In this document: positions 1 to 8,204 of the stretch, piece after piece
Numbering within the stretch: position 1 is the stretch's first letter
Layout: each line of letters begins with the position of its first letter
From: an uncultured Clostridia bacterium
GTDB lineage: Bacteria; Bacillota; Clostridia; Oscillospirales; CAG-272
Reading direction: 5' to 3'
NCBI GenBank assembly: GCA_947588825.1
Contig: CANPZU010000012.1
Span: 1 to 60,289 of the forward strand
DNA length: 60,289 bases
Translations under genes and position numbers: made by a program
The notes under the pieces: model-generated
Databases searched by the model: none
What the model was told of the DNA's origin: nothing
What the model saw: only the letters and a program-made list of their open reading frames with translations

Positions 1-75
1 TTGAATTGAACCGCCGTATGCCGAACGGCATGTACGGTGGTGTGAGAGGCGCTACTTGTTAGTGCCTACTCGATT
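1..75 (+). mobile_element. 3' end of a group II-C intron (domains V and VI), truncated by the window edge
   Basis: Bases 7-44 form the typical domain V hairpin of bacterial class C group II introns: GAACCGCCGTA pairs with TACGGTGGT across a short inner stem (TGCC/GGCA) with a GAAC-like cap. The linker GTGAGAGG follows. Domain VI is GGCGCTA...TAGTGCC, ending in CCTACTCGATT, which is the usual class C 3' boundary with the bulged branch-point A. The intron therefore ends at about position 74-75. Its reverse transcriptase and 5' part lie upstream of the window. Class C introns usually sit just downstream of intrinsic terminators. The exact 3' splice point is inferred by analogy. Confidence 0.8.
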
Positions 76-92
76 AAATGCCGCTTGCGGGA

Positions 93-305
93 CCTTTCGC
101 GCCGCAGGCGCGACGGGGCTCCGCCCTCGACCCGCCGGCTTTTGAAAAGCCGGCCAAACATGCTAAGTAACCCGCAGCGCGGTGTGTACGTCGCTTATTA
201 ATGAGTCTTTCGCGCCTGCGGGCGCGACAAGGGCTCCTCGCCCTTGACCGTCGCCGGCTTTTGAAAAGCCGGGGAAACTTAATAAATAAACCGTAGTGCG
301 GCGCG
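93..305. repeat. Two ~95-bp imperfect direct repeats with a palindromic core
   Basis: Copy 1 (about 93-187) and copy 2 (about 206-305) share the same order: TTTCGCGCC, a GGCGCGAC block, GGGCTCC(T/G)CGCCC, then a near-perfect palindrome CCGGCTTTTGAAAAGCCGG (135-153 and 254-272), then an AAAC...AA(C/A)CCG(C/T)AG(C/T)GCGG tail. No gene is visible in 76-616. A further hairpin (GGGGAG...CTCCCC, about 426-452) lies downstream. These look like GC-rich dispersed intergenic repeats. Origin and function are unknown. Confidence 0.6.
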
Positions 306-519
306 GCGGGCCTTGCGCGGGCAGAGCGTCCGCGCTAATGAAGATTCCACTCTAAGGTTTATAAAGCAAAGAGGCCGCACAAACGCGGCCGTCTTAGTAG
401 TTGTAAAGTTTTTGAAGGGGTTCGGGGAGGCTTTTTTCAAAAAGCTCCCCGAGGGGAAAGTGCAGGGTTTTCACAGGCGAGTGCCTTCTCAACAGGTTAA
501 AGTTTTTAAGATCAATTAA

Positions 520-548
520 TTGACAAGCGGGCGTGCAAATGATATAAT
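520..548 (+). promoter_or_regulatory. Consensus sigma-A promoter of galT
   Basis: TTGACA (520-525) and TATAAT (543-548) are separated by exactly 17 bases, about 70 bases upstream of the galT start. Both hexamers match the consensus fully, so strong constitutive expression is expected. Confidence 0.85.
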
Positions 549-616
549 TGTAATAAACAAGGTTGGTTTTACATAAGGATGTAGAGTGTTGGCTCATACC
601 GAGTCAGGAGGTTTAA

Positions 617-2161
617 ATGGGAAAGATTGAAGATTTGATAGCGGAGCTTACGGAATACGGTATAAACGCGGGGCTGATTGAGCGAGCGGACCGTATTTAC
701 ACGATTAACAGGCTTTGTGAGATATACGGTCTTGACGGTTTTGAAGGGGAGTGCGAGCCGGGGGCATGCAGGGAGCTTGAGCAGATACTTAACCAGTTAT
801 GTGAGGAAGCATACGAGAAGGGGATCATTGACGACGACGGTGTGACCTCAAGGGATTTGTTTGACACGAAGCTCATGGGCATTTTGACGCCGCGGCCGTC
901 CGAGGTGATAAGCATATTCAACCAAAAATACGCTGTATCTCCCAAAGAGGCGACCGACTATTTTTACGCGCTTGCCAAGAATTCCAACTACATAAGGACG
1001 TACAGAGTCAAAAAAGACAAAAAGTGGATATACAAAAGTGAAAAATACGGAGAGATAGAGATAACGATCAATCTTTCGAAGCCGGAGAAGGATCCCAAGG
1101 CGATTGAGGCGGCAAAGAGCATGCCGCAGAGCGGATATCCGAAGTGTCAGCTTTGTATAGAGAACGAAGGTTTTGCGGGAAATCTGCAAAAGCCGGCGCG
1201 GCAGAACATACGGCTTATACCGTTTGAGCTTGACGGAGAGGACTGGCGGATGCAGTATTCGCCCTATGTTTACTACAACGAGCACTGCATTGTTCTTAAC
1301 GCCAAGCACACGCCGATGAAGATAAGTGCGTCGACATTCAGGAAGCTGCTCGGGTTTGTGGATAAGCTTCCGCATTACTTTATCGGCTCAAACGCGGATT
1401 TGCCTATAGTAGGCGGTTCAATTCTCTCGCACGATCACATGCAGGGCGGACGTCACACTTTTGCCGTGGCGAAGGCGCCGGCAAAGAGGGTTATAAGCTT
1501 TAAAGGTTTTGAGGAGGTAAGCGCGAGCATACTGAAGTGGCCGATGTCGGTGATCAGGCTTTCGGGCTGTGACAAAGACAGGCTTGCTCTGCTTGCCGAC
1601 AAGATACTTACGGTGTGGAGAGGCTACAGCGACCCCGCCTCAAACGTGCTTGCTTACGGAAAGCTCACGCCGGACACTCCCGACGACATTGAAAGGGAGG
1701 GAGTTTTGCACAACACCGTGACTCCGATAGCGCGCAGAAAAGGGGAGGCATACGAGCTTGATTTGGTACTTAGAAACAACATAAGGACGAAGGAGCATCC
1801 GCTGGGGCTTTACCATCCGCACGCAGAGGTGCACAATATCAAAAAAGAAAATATCGGCCTTATTGAAGTTATGGGACTTGCCGTGCTTCCGGCGCGTCTG
1901 CTTGCCGAGATGGAGCAAATGGAAGAGGCGATACTGAGCGGCAAAGAATTTGATAACATACCCGAGCTTAAAAAACACGCCCGTTGGTTTGATTCATTTA
2001 AGGACAAGTATGTATTTACAAGGGAAAACGTGGCCGATATTCTTAAATTCGAAGTCGGGGCCACCTTTGAAAAGGTGCTTGAGCACGCCGGCGTCTATAA
2101 ATGCGACGAAGATGGGATGAAGGCGTTTATGCGCTTTATTGATCATGTCAACTGCGTCTGA
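617..2161 (+). CDS. galT: UDP-glucose--hexose-1-phosphate uridylyltransferase, class II GalT
   Basis: This cytosolic Leloir-pathway enzyme swaps UMP between UDP-glucose and galactose-1-phosphate. The 514-aa length fits the Firmicutes class II family, which is longer than the ~350-aa E. coli type. Visible motifs are the nucleotide-transfer block SILSHDHMQGGRH near residues 270-285 and the upstream NEHCIVLNAKHTP. The start is supported by CAGGAGG eight bases upstream and a consensus promoter at 520-548. The carbonic anhydrase gene follows within about 45 bases without a terminator. galE, the partner enzyme, is 48 kb away in this window, and no galK is seen. Confidence in family and function is high. 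Confidence 0.95.
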   Translation: MGKIEDLIAELTEYGINAGLIERADRIYTINRLCEIYGLDGFEGECEPGACRELEQILNQLCEEAYEKGIIDDDGVTSRDLFDTKLMGILTPRPSEVISIFNQKYAVSPKEATDYFYALAKNSNYIRTYRVKKDKKWIYKSEKYGEIEITINLSKPEKDPKAIEAAKSMPQSGYPKCQLCIENEGFAGNLQKPARQNIRLIPFELDGEDWRMQYSPYVYYNEHCIVLNAKHTPMKISASTFRKLLGFVDKLPHYFIGSNADLPIVGGSILSHDHMQGGRHTFAVAKAPAKRVISFKGFEEVSASILKWPMSVIRLSGCDKDRLALLADKILTVWRGYSDPASNVLAYGKLTPDTPDDIEREGVLHNTVTPIARRKGEAYELDLVLRNNIRTKEHPLGLYHPHAEVHNIKKENIGLIEVMGLAVLPARLLAEMEQMEEAILSGKEFDNIPELKKHARWFDSFKDKYVFTRENVADILKFEVGATFEKVLEHAGVYKCDEDGMKAFMRFIDHVNCV

Positions 2162-2206
2162 GCTTTTGACGATAAAAAAACAACTGTTTTGAAAGGCGAA
2201 GCAAAT

Positions 2207-2758
2207 ATGATAACCTCAAACGAAGCTATTCTAAAACTCAAAGAAGGCAATAAAAAATACCTGAATGCATCTTCATGCACGGGCGATATTTCTCAAGATG
2301 TCAGAAAAAAGACCTGCGAACTCGGGCAGTCCCCTTATGCCACTATACTGACTTGTTCTGATTCGAGGGTCATACCCGAGTGTATTTTTTCGGCGGGTAT
2401 CGGCGAGCTGTTTGTCATACGGGTAGCGGGCAATGTGGTCGACAGGCATCAGATGGCAAGTATCGAGTATGCCGCAGAACATCTCGGCTGTTCGCTTGTT
2501 CTCGTTCTCGGGCACAATCACTGCGGCGCGGTTGACGCGGCAATAAATCATGATCCTCAGGGATTTGTCAAGTTTATTACCGATGAGATAAAGCTTGCAA
2601 TCGGCGGCGAAAAGGACGAGTTTTGCGCCTCTTGTCTCAATGTTCGTTACAGTGTTTCGAAAATAAAAATGAATTTTGCAAAATCAAAAAAGCTGAGCGA
2701 TCTCACCGTTATCGGCGCGATTTATCACCTTGAAGACGGTTCGGTTGAGTTCTTATAA
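2207..2758 (+). CDS. Beta-class carbonic anhydrase
   Basis: This zinc enzyme interconverts CO2 and bicarbonate. The 183-aa product shows all ligand motifs: CSDSR (C50, with the D52-R54 dyad) and GHNHCGAV (H103, C106). The ATG at 2207 is chosen over an in-frame TTG at 2189 because GAAAGG (2191-2196) sits about 10 bases before it and the sequence TTG-GAAAGG would otherwise be inside the gene. It lies 45 bases after galT with no terminator between, so co-transcription is likely. A bidirectional terminator follows at 2862-2901. No signal peptide is seen, so it should be cytosolic. Confidence 0.92.
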   Translation: MITSNEAILKLKEGNKKYLNASSCTGDISQDVRKKTCELGQSPYATILTCSDSRVIPECIFSAGIGELFVIRVAGNVVDRHQMASIEYAAEHLGCSLVLVLGHNHCGAVDAAINHDPQGFVKFITDEIKLAIGGEKDEFCASCLNVRYSVSKIKMNFAKSKKLSDLTVIGAIYHLEDGSVEFL

Positions 2759-2861
2759 ATTATAACGCAAAAATGCACGTTTACGCATTATAAAGCGCAT
2801 GTGCGGCCGTTTTGCGGGGGCGTTTGCGTTTTTGGAAAAGGCAAAAGGAAAATAATAGAAT

Positions 2862-2901
2862 AAAAAACAGGCCCTGCCATGCGCGGCAAGGTCCGTTTTT
2901 T
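2862..2901. terminator. Bidirectional intrinsic terminator between carbonic anhydrase and the convergent lipoprotein gene
   Basis: GGCCCTGCC pairs with GGCAAGGTCC around a six-base loop. There is an A-run before it and a T-run after it, so it can stop transcription from both sides. Confidence 0.7.
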
Positions 2902-2914
2902 CACCTTAATTAAG

Positions 2915-3631
2915 TTAAGCTGCGTAGAGATAGAGCTCGCTGAGCTGGAGCTCGGTGAGTCCGTAGGTCAGGCCGGCGCCGATCGAGAAAACGATCTTAT
3001 AGTAAGTATACTCAGCCTGATTAGCGGCGTCTATGGTATAACCGTAAGGCGTGAGGTTTACGTCCTCGGTTGCGCCGTTTTTAACGTCGTCGAGAACCTT
3101 CCAATCGGCATCGGTCGCAGTAGCGGGGTCGGTATTTGTTCCGTAGAGGATCCACGCACCGGGTGTACGCTGATAAGATCCGGAGTCGTTACCTGTAACG
3201 AACGCGTAAGCGCCGAGCTTCGTTGAAGCGGGGCAAGTGACGACAAGCGTGACATTGCCTGTGGTCGTTCTGCCGCCGAGTTTTGTGGAAGAAGAGGTAA
3301 GAAATCCGTCTTCGCCGTCAAACAGTTTGTCAAAGCTCTCGCCTTCGCCGTAAGGAGTAAGGTCGTCGGATGTGACTTCAAGGATGGTGACTGCCGTCTT
3401 TGAGTTGTGCCAAGCCTCAAACTCGTCTCCCGTTACAGGAGTTTCGGGGTCGGGAGGAGGGGGAAGCTCATTGTCCGGAGGATTCTCGGGCTGTTCAGGA
3501 AGGATGTTGCCGGTTTTCTTTGGCGTTGTTGTCTGATTGCTTTTGTCATTATCGGAAGAGCAGGAGACAAAAACTACAGAAAAGACCATAATTGCTGCTA
3601 AGAGCAGAGCGACAACTTTAATGTTTTTCAT
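2915..3631 (-). CDS. Secreted lipoprotein with F5/8-type C-like (discoidin-like) domain
   Basis: The 238-aa product has a lipoprotein signal (hydrophobic segment ending VVFVSC, Cys at about 26), a Thr/Pro/Asn-rich linker to about residue 65, then one beta-sandwich-type domain. Blocks TGDEFEAWH, WILYGTNTDPATA, TPYGYTID and YYKIVF are shared with the genes at 5676 and 7083, which makes the three a paralog family. The fold assignment to F5/8 type C (often carbohydrate-binding) is inferred from the WxLYGT...YY(K)-F pattern and is moderate. The start has AAAGGAG just upstream. No enzyme domain is present. It probably sits on the outer face of the membrane. Confidence 0.8.
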   Translation of the reverse strand: MKNIKVVALLLAAIMVFSVVFVSCSSDNDKSNQTTTPKKTGNILPEQPENPPDNELPPPPDPETPVTGDEFEAWHNSKTAVTILEVTSDDLTPYGEGESFDKLFDGEDGFLTSSSTKLGGRTTTGNVTLVVTCPASTKLGAYAFVTGNDSGSYQRTPGAWILYGTNTDPATATDADWKVLDDVKNGATEDVNLTPYGYTIDAANQAEYTYYKIVFSIGAGLTYGLTELQLSELYLYAA

Positions 3632-4094
3632 GGTTTTCTCCTTTCGTATAAAAGTAATCGTGCGTTACTTTTTTTCTGCTACAGTTAATTATAGTTGTAA
3701 TAAGTAAATTCAATATTAATGAATTATTGATAAACTGTTAATATAGGAGCATACGGCCGAAACTGAAGAAAATTATAGGGAAAACAATCAATAAAGGGGC
3801 GGCAAATCGCACGCGTTATAGCAATTCAGTATCTTTATTCTGAAGGCGTCGGGCGCGTTTTTTGATTTTTAATGTACAAAAAACGCGTCGCGTTTGTTTT
3901 TCCCGTTTTAAGCCGTCTTTAGAAATTATATGTGAAAAAAATCATGACGGTCCTCGCGAAGGGAAAGTTTATTGATTTTATCAAATGTTATCAGTTGATA
4001 TACAAAATAGTAACATCCAGTTCATATTTAACCTGCATAATGTTGACATAACCTATTCGTAACACGAATAATTTATTAGAAAGGCAGAAAAACT
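3632..4094. other. Divergent intergenic region between two lipoprotein genes
   Basis: It should hold the leaders and promoters of both genes. On the minus side an ACTATAATTA block near 3690 could be a -10 box. On the plus side there is a TTGACA and an operator-like palindrome (separate entry). No convincing gene is seen. Confidence 0.5.
4043..4072 (+). promoter_or_regulatory. Promoter with embedded operator-like palindrome upstream of the 4095 lipoprotein gene
   Basis: TTGACA (4043-4048) is followed by a perfect 7-3-7 palindrome TATTCGT-AAC-ACGAATA at 4054-4070. It fills the spacer and overlaps the expected -10 (AATAAT, 4067-4072). A repressor bound there would block RNA polymerase. The regulator is unknown. 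Confidence 0.5.
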
Positions 4095-4814
4095 ATGAAA
4101 CAGTTAAAAATTCTTTCACTCATTATGGCAATAATGATGATTGCTACGGTCGTTTTCTCCTGCAAGGGTAATGAGAGTGACAACGGCAATAACACCACGA
4201 CTACTAAGGTTACGACGACTCCCAAGGTAACGACCACCGAGGAGACGGAGCCCAAGGATCCTCCCAAGGACGTCGGCGAGATTTCATGGACGGTCGAAAC
4301 GCCCTATACTGACGCTCTTGACCTCACAGCGGTAGGAGACATTTATTGGGAGCATTACGGAGACAATGAGGATCACAAGGCAAATGCCGACGATATCTTC
4401 ACAGAGTATTTTGAAGGCGCGCAAAACCATGATGACAACAAAGCTCCTTTGACATGGACCGACGGAACAAATCTTCCCGTAATGGAAAATTCCGATCCCG
4501 AGGATCCGAAGGATCCTTCGCGTCACGGAAAGAACGGTACATCCATTTCTATTACCATCCCGACTGCCGGCATCAAGACTCTGACCCTGTTTGTAGGCGC
4601 TTGGAACGGAACCAACACACTGACCATCAATACCGACGATAACTCGGAATTTGAAAAGACCGAAGATATTCTTGAGTGCGGAAACGATGCTGCAATAGCC
4701 GTCGTTAAAGTCGACCTTTCTAAGTTTACGGGTTCGACCATTACCGTATGGGTTGAGAGAACAACCGGTACAGGAAACGTATCGCTGTCGGGTATTGCTG
4801 CGTCCGCGAACTAA
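4095..4814 (+). CDS. Secreted Thr-linker lipoprotein with a C-terminal beta-rich domain
   Basis: The 239-aa protein has a lipoprotein signal ending ATVVFSC (Cys about 23), a Thr-rich linker (TTTKVTTTPKVTTTEE) to about residue 55, and a domain of unknown family. The final third alternates short hydrophobic strands (SISITIP, TLTLFVGAWNG, TITVWVERT, NVSLSGIAAS) as in carbohydrate-binding beta-sandwiches. It does not share the WxLYGT blocks of its neighbours, so it is a different domain on the same export scaffold. GAAAGG precedes the ATG. The stop codon lies inside a hexamer repeat (4811-4840). Confidence 0.75.
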   Translation: MKQLKILSLIMAIMMIATVVFSCKGNESDNGNNTTTTKVTTTPKVTTTEETEPKDPPKDVGEISWTVETPYTDALDLTAVGDIYWEHYGDNEDHKANADDIFTEYFEGAQNHDDNKAPLTWTDGTNLPVMENSDPEDPKDPSRHGKNGTSISITIPTAGIKTLTLFVGAWNGTNTLTINTDDNSEFEKTEDILECGNDAAIAVVKVDLSKFTGSTITVWVERTTGTGNVSLSGIAASAN

Positions 4815-4840
4815 TACTTATACTTATACTAATACTAATC
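4811..4840. repeat. Hexamer microsatellite CTAATA/CTTATA
   Basis: Five hexamers in a row: CTAATA, CTTATA, CTTATA, CTAATA, CTAATC. The lipoprotein stop codon is in the first unit. Similar two-variant hexamer arrays occur at 32201 and 35773. Confidence 0.7.
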
Positions 4841-4927
4841 GCCGCCTTTGAAGGCGCGCGGCCGTATTGACTTATATTAAATATAAAGTAAATAGGCGTA
4901 CCGCGAGATATCAGTAAGTAAAAAACA

Positions 4928-4960
4928 CAAAGCTCATCCGAAAAGGGTGAGCTTTGTTTG
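4928..4960 (+). terminator. GAAA-loop hairpin terminator, member of a repeated family
   Basis: CAAAGCTCATCC and GGGTGAGCTTTG pair around GAAAA. Near-copies occur at 30601 and 33754. The following T-run is interrupted, so strength is uncertain. Confidence 0.6.
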
Positions 4961-5675
4961 TATATTTGCTTATTTGTTTATAACGCGTTTTATTGCCGGG
5001 CGGGCGATGTAACGTGCAGTAAGATCAGATTAAAGGATTTTAATTGTATTCGCAAAGCCGGGTATATTATATATGGAAGATAATTATAATTAATGCAATG
5101 ATACGCGCAAATGCGTTGTTTTAAGAAAGACAAAGACAATCCTTAATTTTAGCTCAGGGCGCGAGAGCCGACGAATTGACTTTTGTAAATAATAAATAAT
5201 CTTATCTTAATAAAGAATCTTAAGCAAAATCAGCAAAACGCGCCTTTGACAATTTGTCAAAAATAAGCTTTGCTCTTATTGAGATGTCATTGACGTTGCC
5301 GTCGTGTCGGGACTTGTTTTGCGGCAGATACGTAAAAAAGATAACGTCGGCTTTTTCTTATTTTAAGAGAGCGACCAACGTGCAGGGAGCGCGGAAAATC
5401 GCCGCAAATGGTATTTACGGGCGGCTTTTTGTTTTAGGTGCGAGCGCTGATTTACACACATCGGCGATGCGCAAATTTTTTTTTATAAGGCTGCCTTGTT
5501 GTAATCGTGTTTGACGAAGGCAAAAATTAGAGTGCCCCGAGACGCGCAAGGCAAAGAAAAGAAAGGAAAGCAAGGCAAAGGAAAGCCCGATCCCGTAAAT
5601 CAGGATCGGGTTTGTCACTTTTACTTTTGCGTCCTGTGCATAAAGACGCATAAAAGATATGTGCTTTTTACGATA
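4961..5675. other. Long gene-poor region with a palindrome and a bidirectional hairpin
   Basis: No ORF here has a ribosome binding site or recognisable protein. A perfect 7-3-7 palindrome TTTGACA-ATT-TGTCAAA lies at 5245-5261. A hairpin AAGCCCGATCC / GGATCGGGTTT at 5583-5613 probably terminates the minus-strand lipoprotein gene that ends at 5676. Confidence 0.5.
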
Positions 5676-6425
5676 TTACTTCTTTGTGTAGAAATAGATC
5701 TCGTTAAGCTGGAACGCTGCCATTGAGTTTCCGCTGCCGTCGGGCGTAGTCTTTGTAAACTCAAACTTGTAGTACTGGTACGAAGCTGCTTTATCGGCGG
5801 CAATTTCGTAACCGTAAGGCGTGCTGTCAGCCTCGCCGGGGATACCGGCGTCGTCAACCTGGTGCAGGAGAACCCAACCGTTATCGCCTTCGATGCTTCC
5901 GTCATCTGCGGGAGCTGTGTTAGAGCCGTAAAGCTTCCAAGCGATAGGAGTACGTCCCTGCCATTCTACGCTGTCCTTACCTGTGATGAGTGTGTAAGCC
6001 TCAATCTTAGCGGGAGCTTCAAGTGTGAACCAAAGGTCTACATATCCGCTTGTTCCGCCTCCGACCTTGGTGATTTCGTCCCAGCCGGCGTCACCTTTTA
6101 CAAGACCCTGATGGTCGTTGTAACCGTCGATTCCGTCATAAACGGCTGTAACGGGCCCGTCGCCCCAAGGAGAGAGACCTGCGTAACCTGCGCTCTGGAT
6201 AGTGACCTTCTCATATCCGCCTTCCCATGCCGCGAATTCGTCGCCGGTCTTGGGAGTTTCGGGAGGAAGAGGCTCGGGAGTGGTGGTCGTTGCCTTTGTT
6301 GTGGTTGTTCTTCTTGTTGTAGTAGTTGTCTGTGTATCGCTGTCTTTATCACTGGAGCAACCGATGATAACAGCACACAACATCATAACAGCCAAAACGA
6401 GAAGAACTATTCTGAAATTTTTCAT
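5676..6425 (-). CDS. Secreted lipoprotein with F5/8-type C-like domain
   Basis: The 249-aa product has a signal ending MLCAVIIGC (Cys about 23), then a long Thr linker (TTTTTRRTTTTKATTTT) and one domain. It shares TGDEFAAWEGG, IAWKLYGSNTAP, TPYGYEIAAD and YYKFEF with the 2915 and 7083 proteins. It is most like a discoidin/F5/8 carbohydrate-binding fold; this is an inference from pattern only. AAAGGAG stands before the ATG. It is convergent with the 4095 gene across about 860 gene-free bases. Confidence 0.8.
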   Translation of the reverse strand: MKNFRIVLLVLAVMMLCAVIIGCSSDKDSDTQTTTTTRRTTTTKATTTTPEPLPPETPKTGDEFAAWEGGYEKVTIQSAGYAGLSPWGDGPVTAVYDGIDGYNDHQGLVKGDAGWDEITKVGGGTSGYVDLWFTLEAPAKIEAYTLITGKDSVEWQGRTPIAWKLYGSNTAPADDGSIEGDNGWVLLHQVDDAGIPGEADSTPYGYEIAADKAASYQYYKFEFTKTTPDGSGNSMAAFQLNEIYFYTKK

Positions 6426-6975
6426 GATGCGTTTTCTCCTTTCATGATAAAACCAAGCACAGACAGCTTATTTATTTTAGCCTGTGCTAACCTTATTATA
6501 CAAAGAATGGTGAACTGAATATTACGTTTTTGTTATATAAATGTTAACAACGGCATTATCGTGACTTTTAACAATTTTTATGTTGTAAATATGTGCAAAT
6601 CGTACATGCTTTTTGTAAAATCAGTCGCATTTGTGAACATTCAACAAGGATTTTTTTACCTTTTTATCACGGATATATGCTTATCGGGGATATAAAAGGA
6701 ACATAAAGATAAAAATTTGCTAAAATATTCGCGATAAACGGTAAACGGTAAACGGTAAATGGTCAAACTAAGGATGATAGATTGATCAAAGGACATTTTT
6801 TCAGTCGGCGCGTTTACGCGCGCCTCATCAAAACCAAAGTATACATATCTGCAATACCTCTTTCTTTTAAAATAAACAAAGAGACAAACTCGCGCCAAAG
6901 GTAGGCCCGGTTTAATTATCTTTTAAATGAATTTAAATTAAAGGCTTCGGATACTTCAAATTCTAAAATAAAAAA
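6426..6975. other. Intergenic region with a 7-bp tandem repeat
   Basis: Mostly AT-rich with no convincing gene. At 6734-6761 there is TAAACGG repeated three times plus TAAATGG. An ORF on the minus strand (6656-6898) runs through this repeat and has no good start signal, so it is not called. Confidence 0.5.
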
Positions 6976-7005
6976 GGGCCGGCGCCCGTTCAGGCCGTCG
7001 ACCCT
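6976..7005 (-). terminator. Intrinsic terminator of the 7083 lipoprotein gene
   Basis: Read on the minus strand, AGGGTCGACGGCC pairs with GGGCGCCGGCCCT and is followed by six T residues. Confidence 0.75.
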
Positions 7006-7082
7006 CAAATTACAATAAACAATAAAGAATAAATGCTAAAACTAAAACTTAAAACTAAACTGCCGTCGGATTTTTGTCCGTT

Positions 7083-7799
7083 TTACGCTTTTGCGGCGTA
7101 GAGATACATTTCGTTGAGCTGGAGAACGTTGATGGCGCTTCCGCCGAGGTTCTCATAGAACTCGATCTTGTAGTACGAATATGTCGCCTGTTTGTCTGTG
7201 TCTATGGTGTAGCCGAAAGGAGCGGCGTTTTTGTCAACGATACCGCTTATCTGAACCTCGTCGATAAGCTTCCAGTCGTCATCCTGTGCCGTCGCGGGAT
7301 CGACGTTGCATCCGTAGAAGCACCAGGCTTCGGGAGAACGTCCCGTGTTGTCGCCGCTGTCGTTTCCGAGAATAAAGGAGTAAGCCACAAGAGTGGAGTT
7401 CGGAGCCTCGAAGGTGAGAGTTACAAGTCCGCTTGCGTCTCCGCCGCCGAGCTTTGTAGCGGCGTCGGTGGTGTTGAAGTAACCGTCTTTGCCGTCAAAA
7501 ATGTTTGTTATGGTGCCGTCGCCCCAAACTGTCGGAAGATCGCACTTCGGGTTGAGACCGGGAACGACCGTGAAGCCTTCATGCCAAGCGGTAAACGCGT
7601 CGTCTGTAACGGGAGTTTCGGGAGTGATATTCTCCTCGGGCGGGATCTCGATAGGCTCTGCGGTCGTTACTTTAGGCGTCGTTTTTACCGTTGTGGCGGA
7701 CGTCGTACCATCGGTTTTTTCGTTTGAAGAGCATGCGATTGCGAAGGAGGTTACAAGGATTAATGCCATGATCAATGCAAGGATTCTGATTTGTTTCAT
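7083..7799 (-). CDS. Secreted lipoprotein with F5/8-type C-like domain
   Basis: The 238-aa product begins MKQIRILALIMALI with a lipobox ending SFAIAC. An in-frame ATG 39 bases upstream would put a charged tail before the signal, so 7799 is preferred; AGG lies eight bases ahead of it. After a TT-rich linker comes the domain shared with 2915 and 5676: DDAFTAWHEG, WCFYGCNVDPATAQ, APFGYTIDTD, YYKIEF and LQLNEMYLYA. The three paralogs all end in an L-x-E-x-YLY strand. Function is probably surface glycan or protein binding; no catalytic residues are recognised. Confidence 0.8.
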   Translation of the reverse strand: MKQIRILALIMALILVTSFAIACSSNEKTDGTTSATTVKTTPKVTTAEPIEIPPEENITPETPVTDDAFTAWHEGFTVVPGLNPKCDLPTVWGDGTITNIFDGKDGYFNTTDAATKLGGGDASGLVTLTFEAPNSTLVAYSFILGNDSGDNTGRSPEAWCFYGCNVDPATAQDDDWKLIDEVQISGIVDKNAAPFGYTIDTDKQATYSYYKIEFYENLGGSAINVLQLNEMYLYAAKA

Positions 7800-8204
7800 G
7801 ATTTTTACCTGGTTTACCTTTCTTGAAATTAGCGCCATGCGCTTATTTATTTATAATTTCATTATATGTTAAATTATTAACTCTATATTAAAAAATTATT
7901 TCTTGCATGTTAATGCGAGTTATTTCGGCAAAATTGACAAATATTCAACCGGGGTTTTAGTGAAGTTATACAAATAACAAAACACGCAGGATAAAAGTCT
8001 TGAAGCTTTCGGAGCATCGTCTGTTTTTTGATTTTTACATGGGGTAAAACGATAATGAGGGGAAAAAAGTATTTACATTTGCCTTTTTGTGTGTTACAAT
8101 GCTAATAGTAAAATACAAAATACATATTTAAAAAATTTGTACGCCCTGAAACGCGCGTCGAACGTGCGGCGCACGGCGTTCATCTGAAAGGAAGGACAGT
8201 TTAA
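7800..8204. other. Divergent control region between the lipoprotein gene and glyA
   Basis: On the plus strand a glyA promoter is visible (8072-8100). On the minus strand an ACATATAATG block near 7862-7871 could be the lipoprotein -10. GCGCCATGCGC (about 7832-7842) is a near-palindrome in the lipoprotein leader. No riboswitch was recognised. Confidence 0.45.
8072..8100 (+). promoter_or_regulatory. Sigma-A promoter of glyA
   Basis: TTTACA (8072-8077) and TACAAT (8095-8100) with a 17-base spacer, about 105 bases before the glyA start. Confidence 0.75.

Noticed and set aside
93..305. CRISPR-like direct repeats
   Set aside because: Only two imperfect, ~95-bp GC-rich copies; no regular short repeats with unique spacers and no cas genes in the window.
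313..597. Short reading frames on both strands before galT
   Set aside because: They cover repeat hairpins and the galT promoter; no start signals.
5254..5514. 86-aa plus-strand reading frame
   Set aside because: No ribosome binding site, in a gene-poor region; composition not protein-like.
6656..6898. 80-aa minus-strand reading frame (with ...LTIYRLPFTVYR)
   Set aside because: It runs through the TAAACGG tandem repeat, lacks a start signal and resembles no protein.
7800..8204. Glycine or other riboswitch before glyA
   Set aside because: No aptamer core sequence that I recognise; only a plain promoter and leader.
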